64,000 nucleotides of DNA. Source: Aestuariibacter sp. GS-14. GTDB taxonomy: Bacteria; Pseudomonadota; Gammaproteobacteria; Enterobacterales; Alteromonadaceae. A program made the position numbers and the translations under genes. The notes under the pieces are model-generated. The model was not told the DNA's origin and did not search any database. It was given only the letters and a program-made list of their open reading frames with translations. The stretch spans positions 1 to 64,000 of the forward strand of contig NZ_VHIP01000011.1 of assembly GCF_006494365.1 (NCBI RefSeq), read 5' to 3'. This document shows, one piece after another, positions 10,134 to 19,500 of the stretch; the stretch's first letter is position 1; every line of letters starts with the position of its first letter.

Positions 10134-10985
10134 TTAGTCAGTAAGACGACCAATAAGATAAACCGATTTTTCGTTAGCGCGTCCATCGGCCATCACCGCA
10201 AAGGTATACTCGTTCCCGGCTGTTTGTTCTACTACCGCGTTAGCTTTGCCTGGTAAGAACAGAGGCCGTTTAAAAAGCACATCAATTTTCTGACCGGCAA
10301 GACGTTGAGATTGCTGCAAATCGCTAATTACACATGCAGCTGTCCACATACCGTGAGCAATAGCACGCTTAAAACCAAATAGCTTCGCGGTAAGCTGGCT
10401 TAAGTGAATAGGATTATAATCACCTGAAATGCGGGCATAACGACGGATCAAGGCACCACTGGCGCTTAATGGCGTAAGCTCACTGCCCTCTTCCGGGATC
10501 GCGGTTTCATCATCTAGCCAATCGGCTAAGCCTGTCGCTGAATGTGGCATTCGAGCTAAATAGGTACCCACGGCAGAATACACGGGTATACCGCGCTGTG
10601 AGGCCGTAACCACCACTTCAAATGCATAGCCCCGGCGGTGTTGAAATATCTGCCCGAAGCGCACAATAAGTTCACAGGGGATATCTGGCCGACACTCGGT
10701 GTAGTCGGTTACGCGATTACTGAGATGTATTAACCCCAGCATTGCAAATGGACTATGTGCGCCAGTAATCAGTTTTAATTGTAATGGTAATGATCTGGCC
10801 TGCCAGTATAACGGATGTAAGGTATCGCTCTGAGTCCACCCCACCAACTCGCAGTATTTTTGGTACCGCTTATTGTTTGGCAACAGGTTTTCCCATAGTA
10901 CCGGCGCGCGCTGAAGGCTTTGAGCATCAGCGAGAGAAAAAGGCTTTGCCTTTTTCATGGCAGCTTGTAAATAGAGTCCCAACAT
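10134..10985 (-). CDS. MaoC-family hot-dog dehydratase-like protein
   Basis: The C-terminal half carries the hydratase-2 signature ISGDYNPIHLSQLTAKLFGF, then AIAHGMW. These include the Asp and His that act as catalytic residues in R-specific enoyl-CoA hydratases. The N-terminal half has no clear motif but is long enough for a second, degenerate hot-dog fold (283 residues in all). A role in acyl-CoA or fatty-acid metabolism is therefore likely, but the substrate is unknown. The ATG directly abuts the cptA stop codon (zero intergenic bases), so it is the third gene of an sdhE-cptA-maoC unit. Confidence 0.82.
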   Translation of the reverse strand: MLGLYLQAAMKKAKPFSLADAQSLQRAPVLWENLLPNNKRYQKYCELVGWTQSDTLHPLYWQARSLPLQLKLITGAHSPFAMLGLIHLSNRVTDYTECRPDIPCELIVRFGQIFQHRRGYAFEVVVTASQRGIPVYSAVGTYLARMPHSATGLADWLDDETAIPEEGSELTPLSASGALIRRYARISGDYNPIHLSQLTAKLFGFKRAIAHGMWTAACVISDLQQSQRLAGQKIDVLFKRPLFLPGKANAVVEQTAGNEYTFAVMADGRANEKSVYLIGRLTD

Positions 10986-11414
10986 TCAACTTAATCCTTG
11001 GCGGTAAATAACTCTGGCGAGTCGCCGGTAACACATATCATCAATCTGATCTTTCCATACCCACACATAGCGAGTGGTGTTGCCATATTGACTACGGAGA
11101 GCCACAAACAGCGCAAACGGCAACAGTTTCGACTGTGCAATGAGCCGCCAGTGTTCTGCTTCACCGTCGCCGTCTTCAGCCCTGCGCTCACTCCATTCGC
11201 CACTCTCGCTGAGCGTAATAAAGCGAGTGAAGTGGGGCTGACGCTGATATGGCCGCAGAATTGCAACGAACACCACCAGTCCAGCCAGCCATAGCCAGCC
11301 TGCGGGGGTGATTAAGGTTAAAAACAACATGGCAGCGCCCAACTGAATCCATGGCCAAACCTGTTGGTAACCGGAAGGCGCTAACGTAAAGTTATACTTT
11401 AACTCGGTTAACAA
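10986..11414 (-). CDS. cptA: CptA/YgfX-like membrane protein
   Basis: The protein has 142 residues with two closely spaced transmembrane helices (about residues 22-56) and a soluble C-terminal domain, the architecture of YgfX/CptA. In E. coli the gene follows sdhE (ygfY) and has been described both as a toxin of a CptAB pair, affecting FtsZ and MreB, and simply as a membrane partner of SdhE. The identification rests on topology, length and position next to sdhE. The frame starts at a TTG that overlaps the end of sdhE by 23 bases. No better start is visible, so translational coupling is likely. Confidence 0.75.
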   Translation of the reverse strand: MLTELKYNFTLAPSGYQQVWPWIQLGAAMLFLTLITPAGWLWLAGLVVFVAILRPYQRQPHFTRFITLSESGEWSERRAEDGDGEAEHWRLIAQSKLLPFALFVALRSQYGNTTRYVWVWKDQIDDMCYRRLARVIYRQGLS

Positions 11415-11643
11415 TGATACTTACCATCTTAGCCAGCTCAGGATCATTACATTGCTGATGACCCATAAACCACGCAAATAAATCCGGATCATCACTGGTG
11501 AGCAGGCGCTCGAATATTTCTTTATCTTCATCTGAAAGGTCGTGAAACGCTTCTTCCACAAACGGTTGCAGTAATACATCCAGTTCCAGCATACCCCGGC
11601 GGCATGCCCATTTTAAACGTGCATAGCGTTTTTCAGAAAACAT
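11392..11643 (-). CDS. sdhE: FAD assembly factor SdhE
   Basis: SdhE is a small all-helical protein that promotes covalent attachment of FAD to succinate dehydrogenase and fumarate reductase flavoprotein subunits. The hallmark RRGMLELD motif is at residues about 15-22, with DLFAWFMG further on. The 83-residue length is typical (E. coli 88). It heads the sdhE-cptA-maoC unit and is divergent from ygfZ, an arrangement also seen in E. coli. Confidence 0.94.
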   Translation of the reverse strand: MFSEKRYARLKWACRRGMLELDVLLQPFVEEAFHDLSDEDKEIFERLLTSDDPDLFAWFMGHQQCNDPELAKMVSIIVNRVKV

Positions 11644-11899
11644 AATCGGTGTTCATTCCTGTCTTAAATCAGGCGGCAAATATAGCACGGATGTGCAGGT
11701 GTTGATACTGGACGAAAGTCGCCGCAGATCAATATAGCGAGGGCCAACTTAGCACAGGTTTTGGCAGTTAAAGGGCGCTTTCTTCGTATTAATATGTGGC
11801 GCAACAAATCCGTCTGTGCACACAGGTTTTGTATAGTGCTTGAAGTTTGTAAAAACTCCCCCACTATAAAGGTTCAGTTTTTGATTAAGCAGACCAGAA

Positions 11900-12868
11900 A
11901 TGCAAACGATTCATCGCTTGAGCGAGCTTGAAAGCAACTATGCTATACCCCATCACCGCAGCCTGTTATTGGTATCGGGTAACGATGCCAAAACGTTTTT
12001 GCACGGGCAACTTACCGTTGATGTTGTCCACTTAGAAGCAGGACAAGTGCGGCGCACCGGTCACTGTGATCCTAAAGGGAAAAGCTGGAGCGTTAATTTG
12101 ATAACGCCTGTCAATGACGCACTGCTGATCACCGGACACAAAGTGGGCGTTGAAGCGTCGCATGCCCAGTTTAAAAAATTCGGCGTATTTTCAAAAATTA
12201 CACTCAACGATGCCACCAATGACTACGCCTCCTATTACATTAGCGGGGCTCAGGCAGAATCGGCTGTCGCATCGGTAATGGGTGCGCTGCCTGAACGGCC
12301 CATGACGTCATCCAGTAGTGACGCTGGTATCTGTGTACGCCTGGATTTACCGCACAACGGTTTGTTGGTGTTGTGCCATAACAACCAGATTGATTCATTA
12401 AATCAGGCTTTGGCGCAGGCTCAAATAACACAGTACACGCCTGAAGTACTGGATGCCATTCTCATTCGCGCGGGCGTACCAGAGATTACCCGACCTGAAT
12501 TAGTGGGTGAATTCGTGCCGCAAATGGTTAATTTGCAAGCGTTAAATGGCATCGATTTTAAGAAAGGCTGTTATATGGGTCAGGAGGTGGTTGCCCGCAC
12601 GCGCTATCTGGGCAGAAACAAACGCGCCGCCTTTATATTCAGAGTTGATGAACCGATAGAAGACATTGCCAGCAAACAGTTGGAAAAACAATTGGGCGAG
12701 CACTGGCGAGGTGGTGGCACCATTCTCAACGCAGCCACGTTGGGTGACGAAAGCTGGCTCCTGGCTGTACTCAGCAACGATACCACTACGGAAGATGTCT
12801 TTAGGTTGGCGGAAAATCCAGCTTCACAGTTGATCCCTGTCGACTTGCCGTATACGCTTGAACAATAA
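11900..12868 (+). CDS. ygfZ: tRNA-modifying/Fe-S maintenance protein YgfZ
   Basis: YgfZ is a folate-binding protein of the GcvT/COG0354 family that supports Fe-S enzymes such as MiaB. The diagnostic motif KGCYMGQEVVARTRYLG with its conserved cysteine lies near residue 222. The earlier block LLLVSGNDAKTFLHGQLTVD fits the family N-terminus. The length (322) matches E. coli YgfZ (326). The 256-base gap upstream, shared with sdhE, holds its promoter. A TATAAA-like box at 11863-11868 is a candidate -10 element, but no -35 element at standard spacing was found. Confidence 0.94.
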   Translation: MQTIHRLSELESNYAIPHHRSLLLVSGNDAKTFLHGQLTVDVVHLEAGQVRRTGHCDPKGKSWSVNLITPVNDALLITGHKVGVEASHAQFKKFGVFSKITLNDATNDYASYYISGAQAESAVASVMGALPERPMTSSSSDAGICVRLDLPHNGLLVLCHNNQIDSLNQALAQAQITQYTPEVLDAILIRAGVPEITRPELVGEFVPQMVNLQALNGIDFKKGCYMGQEVVARTRYLGRNKRAAFIFRVDEPIEDIASKQLEKQLGEHWRGGGTILNAATLGDESWLLAVLSNDTTTEDVFRLAENPASQLIPVDLPYTLEQ

Positions 12869-12903
12869 CGTACCACTTAACACCATCAATACAAGGTAAC
12901 ATT

Positions 12904-13389
12904 ATGCAAATATCTGAAAACAGTGTAGTCGTTATGCATTACACTGTGAGCACGGAAGACGGCACAGAGCTGGATACCTCTCGCAATGGGCATCCTCTGG
13001 CAGCCCTGTTAGGCGGCCGTTTCCTGATCAGCGGGCTGGAAGAAGCCCTGCAAGGTAAACAAGCCGGTGACAACTTCTCAGTTACGATTGGTCCGGAAAA
13101 AGCCTACGGCGAACGTTTGGATCAACTGGTACAAGAGGTACCCCTGGCCATGTTTAACGATCTGGATGTGGAAGTGGGTATGTCGTTTCGCGCAACCACG
13201 GACCACGGTGAACAATCTGTTGTTGTGATTGATAAAACCGATGATCAGGTCACCATTGACGGCAATCATCCGCTGGCGGGTATTACACTGTCGTTCGAAG
13301 TCGATATTATTGAAGTACGTGAACCTACTGCGGACGAACTGCTGCACGGTCATGTTCACGGCGCCGGTGGCTGCGGTCACAACCATTAA
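12904..13389 (+). CDS. slyD: FKBP-type peptidyl-prolyl isomerase SlyD
   Basis: SlyD is a cytoplasmic FKBP prolyl isomerase and chaperone that also handles nickel for hydrogenase maturation. The FKBP part has DGTELDTSRNGHPLAALLG and FLISGLEEAL. The insert-in-flap chaperone domain follows, and the FKBP fold closes with NHPLAGITLSFEVDIIEV. The His-rich tail is short (HGHVHGAGGCGHNH) compared with the roughly 50-residue metal-binding tail of E. coli SlyD, so metal capacity is probably lower. A ribosome binding site (AAGG) precedes the ATG, and a strong terminator follows at 13409. Confidence 0.93.
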   Translation: MQISENSVVVMHYTVSTEDGTELDTSRNGHPLAALLGGRFLISGLEEALQGKQAGDNFSVTIGPEKAYGERLDQLVQEVPLAMFNDLDVEVGMSFRATTDHGEQSVVVIDKTDDQVTIDGNHPLAGITLSFEVDIIEVREPTADELLHGHVHGAGGCGHNH

Positions 13390-13408
13390 TAGTGAATGAA
13401 GTTACAGC

Positions 13409-13434
13409 AAAAAGGGGCATGATTGCCCCTTTTT
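13409..13434. terminator. Bidirectional terminator between slyD and glnB
   Basis: The perfect stem AAAAAGGGGCA / TGCCCCTTTTT (13409-13419 and 13424-13434) has a TGAT loop. It is followed by T-runs on both strands, so it can end slyD on the plus strand and glnB on the minus strand. Confidence 0.92.
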
Positions 13435-13450
13435 TATTGTATTGAGCCCA

Positions 13451-13795
<345 letters not shown>

Positions 13796-14629
13796 TTACT
13801 CTTCGTAAATAGTAGGAATAGGTACACGTTTGTGCTGTGTTCTCTGATAAATATACAACAACTTTTCAGCAACTTCTGGTGCGACTTCTTTGCCTTCCAG
13901 AAAATCGTCAATTTGATCGTAAGTCAGTCCCAGCGCCTGCTCATCTGCCTTCTGTGGTGAAAGCGACTCCAGATCGGCTGTGGGTGCTTTATAAATCACT
14001 TTAGATGGTGCGCCCAGGTGTTCAGCCACCTGCCGTACCTGGCGCTTGCTCAAACCAAACAGTGGCGCCAAATCACAGGCACCGTCGCCGTACTTGGTAT
14101 AAAACCCGGTAATGTTTTCCGCAGAGTGATCGGTGCCCAACACCAGGCCATCTACCATACCGGCAATTTCATATTGAATAACCATGCGGGTACGGGCCTT
14201 TACATTGCCTTTTACGAAATCCTGTTTACCTTCATCGGCGGGCAACAAGCCTGCGCCTGCCAGCGCATCGCAGGTTTGTGCATGAATAGCATCGGCCCCT
14301 GGTTGCACATTTACCGCTAACGCTTTAGTTGGCTTAATAAAATCAATCGATGCCTGCGCATCTTCTTCGTCGGCTTGCACATGGTACGGCAAGCGCACAG
14401 CAATAAACTGATAGGCTTTGTGATGTTCTGCATTCAGTTCATCCACGGCGATTTGTGCCAGACGCCCCAGCGTGCAGGAGTCAATTCCACCGCTAATGCC
14501 CAATACCAGCGAAGTCATGCCAGATTGCAGTAAATGCTTCTTAATAAAGTCCACTCTGCGGGTTACTTCGTAGTCGACATCAATAGCCGGAAGTACCTTC
14601 ATTTCATCTATAACGGCTTGTTTGTCCAT
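13796..14629 (-). CDS. nadE: Ammonia-dependent NAD+ synthetase
   Basis: NadE converts nicotinic acid adenine dinucleotide to NAD+ using ATP and ammonia, the final step of NAD synthesis. The PP-loop ATP-binding motif [14 protein letters not shown] is near residue 43. [20 protein letters not shown] and [14 protein letters not shown] match the family. The 277 residues correspond to the single-domain, ammonia-dependent E. coli type (275) rather than the glutaminase-fused form. It is the promoter-proximal gene of nadE-glnB and is divergent from fimT. Confidence 0.96.
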   Translation of the reverse strand: MDKQAVIDEMKVLPAIDVDYEVTRRVDFIKKHLLQSGMTSLVLGISGGIDSCTLGRLAQIAVDELNAEHHKAYQFIAVRLPYHVQADEEDAQASIDFIKPTKALAVNVQPGADAIHAQTCDALAGAGLLPADEGKQDFVKGNVKARTRMVIQYEIAGMVDGLVLGTDHSAENITGFYTKYGDGACDLAPLFGLSKRQVRQVAEHLGAPSKVIYKAPTADLESLSPQKADEQALGLTYDQIDDFLEGKEVAPEVAEKLLYIYQRTQHKRVPIPTIYEE

Positions 14630-14836
14630 GAGTCACCATTTACGCTTTTTCGAATGTGTACAGTCTACGTTAAATACAGGGGCTTTGTCAGCTTAGAAAA
14701 GTTACCAAAGTCTATGAAATTTCACGCCTTAGTGGCACAAGTTTATACGCAAAACATACCAAAGTGTCTATTATCATAAGCTTGACCCATACACATACGT
14801 TACACTAACGGTTACAGGATTCAATTCAGATTAGTT

Positions 14837-15379
14837 ATGCGCCAATCGGGATATACGTTACTTGAACTCATGGTTACCATTGCCGTACTCAGCATTGTTA
14901 TTGCTGTGGTGGTGCCTGGTGCCCGTGATCTGGTGAATCACACCCGCTTAAGCAGTGAAATCAATGAATTAAGTAGTATGGCGAGACTCGCTCGATTTAG
15001 AGCCATGGACGAACAATCCAATGTTATTGTGTGCCCTACCCAGGACTACAGTAATTGTTCAACCAACTGGACTTACGGCAAGATGGCGTTTGTTGATATT
15101 AATGACGATGGCGTACGAAACAGCAACGAAGCCATGTTAGCTTCCACTGAAGTAATGCATGGCAGCCTGAAGATATTCGCCCCATCCCAGGCCCTGGTCT
15201 TTGACCGTCGCGGTGGCGCCAATCTCACCACCACCATCACACTATGCGATACAACCCTAAAAGCGTCTGCCGCAGTAGGTTTAATCATCAACGGCTATGG
15301 CAAAATTGCCATCGCTGCCGACAGTGATGACGACGGAATTAAAGAGAATCACGCAGGGAATAAACTCGCCTGCTCTTAA
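14837..15379 (+). CDS. Minor pseudopilin, FimT/GspH family
   Basis: This is a type IV pilus minor pilin that probably joins the tip-priming complex. It has a short leader ending in Gly, the cleavage context SG-YTLLELM with Glu at +5, and a hydrophobic N-terminal helix. The GspH/FimT-type globular domain follows. Two acidic loops, DINDDGVRN (residues 87-95) and DSDDDGIKE (162-170), resemble calcium-binding loops. Paired cysteines occur at about 66 and 74, and again near the C-terminus. The gene is divergent from nadE and on the opposite strand to pilE-pilV, with which it probably cooperates. Confidence 0.85.
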   Translation: MRQSGYTLLELMVTIAVLSIVIAVVVPGARDLVNHTRLSSEINELSSMARLARFRAMDEQSNVIVCPTQDYSNCSTNWTYGKMAFVDINDDGVRNSNEAMLASTEVMHGSLKIFAPSQALVFDRRGGANLTTTITLCDTTLKASAAVGLIINGYGKIAIAADSDDDGIKENHAGNKLACS

Positions 15380-15731
15380 GGCCTCCGGACGCAATAACCC
15401 GTCTCAGGAACAGTTACTTTTCGGTTTGCTACATTTGAAAATAGCCGGACGTCACATGTTACCCGGTATTATTCAATGAAGTTAATAACTGTATCGTTGC
15501 TCACCTGTTCTGCCGCATGTTGCTTTTGCTATGCATGAATAGTATCAGCTATTTTTACTGCCTGTTGATGTCGTTAATTCCATTAAATGTGCGCTTCGGC
15601 AAGCAACCTATCGGGAAAGTGTGGCGGGATAACGGACGGTATCGCGGCTACGCAATTTTCCGTTATCCCCCTGTACTATTTGTTAGTTTCTCATTCCTCA
15701 GTAATTGTTTTATCACCTGAGTTAGGGTGTG
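15380..15731. other. Intergenic region with no recognisable feature
   Basis: These 352 bases separate two convergent genes (fimT and the hypothetical membrane gene). Only short open frames without family resemblance are present. No strong terminator hairpin, tRNA or repeat was seen. Confidence 0.5.
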
Positions 15732-16055
15732 CTATGCATTGCGTCGTTTCGCACGTAAAAACAAGTAGAGGTGAGATGCCATAGCGCCGGTACTGTAAGA
15801 AAGCAGCACCATTCCTTTGGCACGATAAACACTGAACAATAACAGCAAGCCAACAAAAAAGGCCACAATAAAAAGCCATACGCTGCCTTCTGTGTTGGCA
15901 TCCGGATCGCCTAAAGCACTCTCGAGGAAAGGGCAAATCGCGCCGCAAAGAAAGCCAACGGTAAAGTCAAATTCAGGCAAGAAGGGGGCTAAACCAAAGG
16001 CAATCAGCACAGAAATAAGAAGCGCAATCCGCTCTCTTAATAGAGTGATTCCCAT
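15732..16055 (-). CDS. Hypothetical small membrane protein
   Basis: The gene is not recognised. Its 107 residues contain three or four hydrophobic segments (about 8-27, 29-42, 58-75 and 80-96) with a short acidic loop ALGDPDANTEG, and it ends in a basic tail. It starts 9 bases after the pilE stop on the same strand, so it is probably the last gene of the pilV-W-X-Y1-E transcript. No clear ribosome binding site precedes the ATG, which may mean coupling to pilE. Any role in pilus function is only inferred from position. Confidence 0.55.
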   Translation of the reverse strand: MGITLLRERIALLISVLIAFGLAPFLPEFDFTVGFLCGAICPFLESALGDPDANTEGSVWLFIVAFFVGLLLLFSVYRAKGMVLLSYSTGAMASHLYLFLRAKRRNA

Positions 16056-16064
16056 TGAAGATAA

Positions 16065-16526
16065 CTAGCAAGACCAACAATATTCGCCGGCGGATATGCT
16101 GCCGTCATTATTTTTGTCCCACGCTTTGCGGCCATCGCTGAAGATATATAAGTTACCATCGCCGGCCTGAGCAGTGCCACTCACCGGAATGGCGCGCAGT
16201 TCAAAGCTGTTGCCGTCGGTACTGACACTGGAAATCGTCAGTGTGTACTTTTTATCAGAAGCCGACTCGGTAGAGGGTGAGTAGGTAGCATAGATTGCGG
16301 GCGCGCCGGTATTGCCGCCTCCACTTGCCGCGCCGTTATAACTGAATGTGGTTGCATAGTGGCGCTCCATTGCCGCAGCCAGGCTCATTAAGTCTGCTTT
16401 GGCAGTGCCACGGTTAGTGCTTACCATCATGGATTGATAAGAGGGGTAACCCACCGCCGCGATAATACCCACTATTACCACAGCAATCATTAACTCGATT
16501 AAGGTAAACGCTGACTGGCGTTTCAT
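16065..16526 (-). CDS. pilE: Type IV minor pilin PilE
   Basis: PilE is a minor pilin that links the tip complex to the major pilin in Pseudomonas-like pili. The ATG at 16526 has a good ribosome binding site (GGAG) and gives 153 residues. The frame is open 11 codons further upstream, but those codons lie in pilY1. The prepilin sequence is KRQSA-FTLIELM, with alanine instead of glycine before the cleavage site, which is tolerated but less common. Glu+5 is present. The C-terminus has an EF-hand-like loop DKNNDGSISAGE and two cysteines (EYCWSC). It begins one base after the pilY1 stop. Confidence 0.9.
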   Translation of the reverse strand: MKRQSAFTLIELMIAVVIVGIIAAVGYPSYQSMMVSTNRGTAKADLMSLAAAMERHYATTFSYNGAASGGGNTGAPAIYATYSPSTESASDKKYTLTISSVSTDGNSFELRAIPVSGTAQAGDGNLYIFSDGRKAWDKNNDGSISAGEYCWSC

Positions 16527-16527
16527 A

Positions 16528-19500
16528 TTATTGCTCCACTTCTGTCGACCAGCTGCCACGCATAACCCGCTGGTAGCGACCGAATATGTTCTGACTCAAA
16601 CACTCAAATGCCGACGTACAGGCTTCTTCGTTGCCTTGGTCGTCTACAGACACTACGGCCGATACACACTCTGTACCCAAACATATTGTGGGGTTAGACG
16701 CATCTTCAATCAATATTTTAGTGTCCGGTGCAATACCGGTTTGCGTTAGCGTTATAAAACGGTCGTCATTAGTCAGATCGCCGTCGGCATTTAAATCACC
16801 TGCGGCGTTGCCATCGAGCAGGTTAACCAGGTACGCACGGCTGTTACCGGCTGGCGGAGCACACGAGCTTGTGCTGCTGGCTGCCGGTACATAGGTAGTA
16901 AAGAACACCTTGTAATTAACAATAACCGGGGACGACAACACTTTTTCGCCAGACGTTTGCAATTGAAGGTACCAGCCCTGTTTCGACGCATATTCGCTGA
17001 TTGCAACACTGCGGGTAGCGTCATCGCTGGACGTTAACGCATGGCTGGTGGCATCAAACAAATCGTTTTCGGTAATGGTGCTGGGGAAGGTAAACTCGCC
17101 GCCAGAGTCCAGCGTAAACACCCCGGTATCCTTGATCATATAAAAGCGATCATTCACTACCTGATCCAAGGGGTTGGCTCGCCAGCCGCTGCCGATTACC
17201 ACAGCGTAAAAATTCTGACTGCCCAAGGTGACTTCGGATACGTCAACCCCGTAATAGAAGTGACGGTTATCGCCGTTTGCACTACCCGCCAAATCCGCAA
17301 TACGCTGCCCTTTTATAAAATCGCTGCCGGACTTACCGTTATATACGTCAAAGCGGAATACCTGCCCGCCCATGTCGGTTGCATACAGGTGATCGGCCAG
17401 TCCGTCGTTATCGCGATCAATTGCCGCAACATGACCCGGTATTGAATAGGTCATATCCGACAAATTTAAGTCTGCGCTGCCGTTAGACGCCTCCCACAAT
17501 AGCGCGCCAGTATCAGCATTAAATATCATTACGGCATTGCCAACCACATCCGGCGTTCTGGTTGGGTGGGTATCCTGTCCGACATCATAGCCGCCGCCCA
17601 CTACCATGACGTTGTATACGGTGCCGCCCATATTCATTTTGGTAATAATCGGGCGAGACCAGGTTTGCCCTAGATTTTCCAGTCCGCTACTGCCGCCCTC
17701 AATGGTAAAAACCAGGCTTGGTGATGTTTTAGAAGTAATATCAAATACATAGTAATTTCTGCCGCCGCGACGCATACCTACATAAAGGTATTTTTTATTA
17801 TTGAATTCACGCAGCACCATGTGTCCGTCCAGCCCATAGATATGCTGATAGCTGGATGCGTCCTGATAAAAGTCTTTGGCATTGGCCAGCATCTCTTTTG
17901 GCGCAACGGCGAAATATTCGTAGCCGGTGTCTGCGTCAAACGCATGCAGATAACCGTGGTTGGTGGCAATGTAAATAACCGAGTCGTTAGTACCGTAGTT
18001 CACAATTACGGGCTGCGAATGAATGGGATCGCCCATTTGCAAACGCGCTTCGGTTAAATCGCCATCGCCATCAAAATCGCGTAAGTCTATCCCCCTGCTC
18101 CATTGCAGTAATTGAGTACGCAACCCACTGGGATTGCTTTCGGTATCGGTATCCATGTCGGCAGTTGAAATTGCTGAGTTGTTTTCATGGATCTGATTAC
18201 CACTCTGGATAATGGCACCCGGGCCATCAAAGAAGTAAATATTCCGACTGCCATACAGCAGTGACGCCGCGCCGCCTTCGCGTACATCCGCGCCGTCAAG
18301 CGTAGGCGACCAATAGCTGTGTGAACTGTCGGCAAAGAAGCCGGTATTTTCATCTACCGCCACTAAGCCGTTTTGGTCGAAAACCTGATCGCCGGAAATA
18401 CGGTATTTCTTGAGGTTCCCGGGCCACAAGGTGCCTTCGGCAGGTTTAAATAACGCGTAATATAACTCATCCTGATGGGTTAAGCGGTTGAGCTGGTTTA
18501 CCGCTACCCCAGGTGATACGAAGGTGGCGTTGACATCTTTTACCGAGCGCAGAATAGTTTGAAAGGCAGCCAGTAGATCGGTGCTGTTACTGGCAGTATA
18601 AAAACCGCCACCGCTATTGAGTGCCAACTTATACAAGAAGTTATTTGCCGTATTGTTCGCTGCGAATCCAATGGTGTGAGTAATTACCTTTGAATTAATC
18701 ACCGAACTGGCCGATTTACTAATATTCGACACCAAATCCAATCCGCACAGTTCACCTGAACTGGCAGACTGACACGATGTACTCAGCAAATTTTGAATTT
18801 TAGATGCACTGTGGTTGCTGTTCGCTTCACCGTCTGACAATAACACAATGTGGTTATTGGTTTGACACTGGAGATCCTTAATTGGACTGATGTATGTTGC
18901 AGGAGAGGGAATGTATTCCCCGGTACAGCTGCTGTCACTGAGATTATCCGCAGTACAGCCATAAGGGAGAACCGAGTCAGCTCCACTGTAGGAATCACGA
19001 TGACTCACACGGGTGTTACGTCGTACGGTGGACGATGTATCCGACTGACCACGCGCCAACCCGTAATCCACGTTTAATCCGCCATAATACAAAGACGCTT
19101 CATACAAGGTATCCACTATCGGCGTATAACCACTGGCAGACAAGTCATCTACTTTACTTATCAACAGGTCTCTGATGGTTAATGAGCTACCCGCCTGAGC
19201 ATTCCCGCTAAATTCAATGTATAAGCGCGGTGCCTGGGATGGCTTTCCGGTGTAAGAATAGGCGCCACGAACACTGGTAAAGTTACTCAACACAAAACCA
19301 ACTGCATTACCTGCCTGCCAGCCGCCACGGGCAACGATGGCATTTAAAATACTACTGACGTCGACGGTTTGGTAATCACGATTGCGCCGGAAATCAGGCA
19401 TAGACCAGGTAACACCAGCCGTTTTTGCGACATTTCGCAAATAGTGTTTACTGTGAGATCGGAAATTACTCACATCGTCAGCATCAATCCCCTGAATCAA

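Noticed and set aside
11862-11899. TTGAAG...TATAAA pair as the ygfZ promoter
   Set aside because: The spacer is 19 bases and no better -35 is seen, so it is mentioned only as a candidate -10 box.
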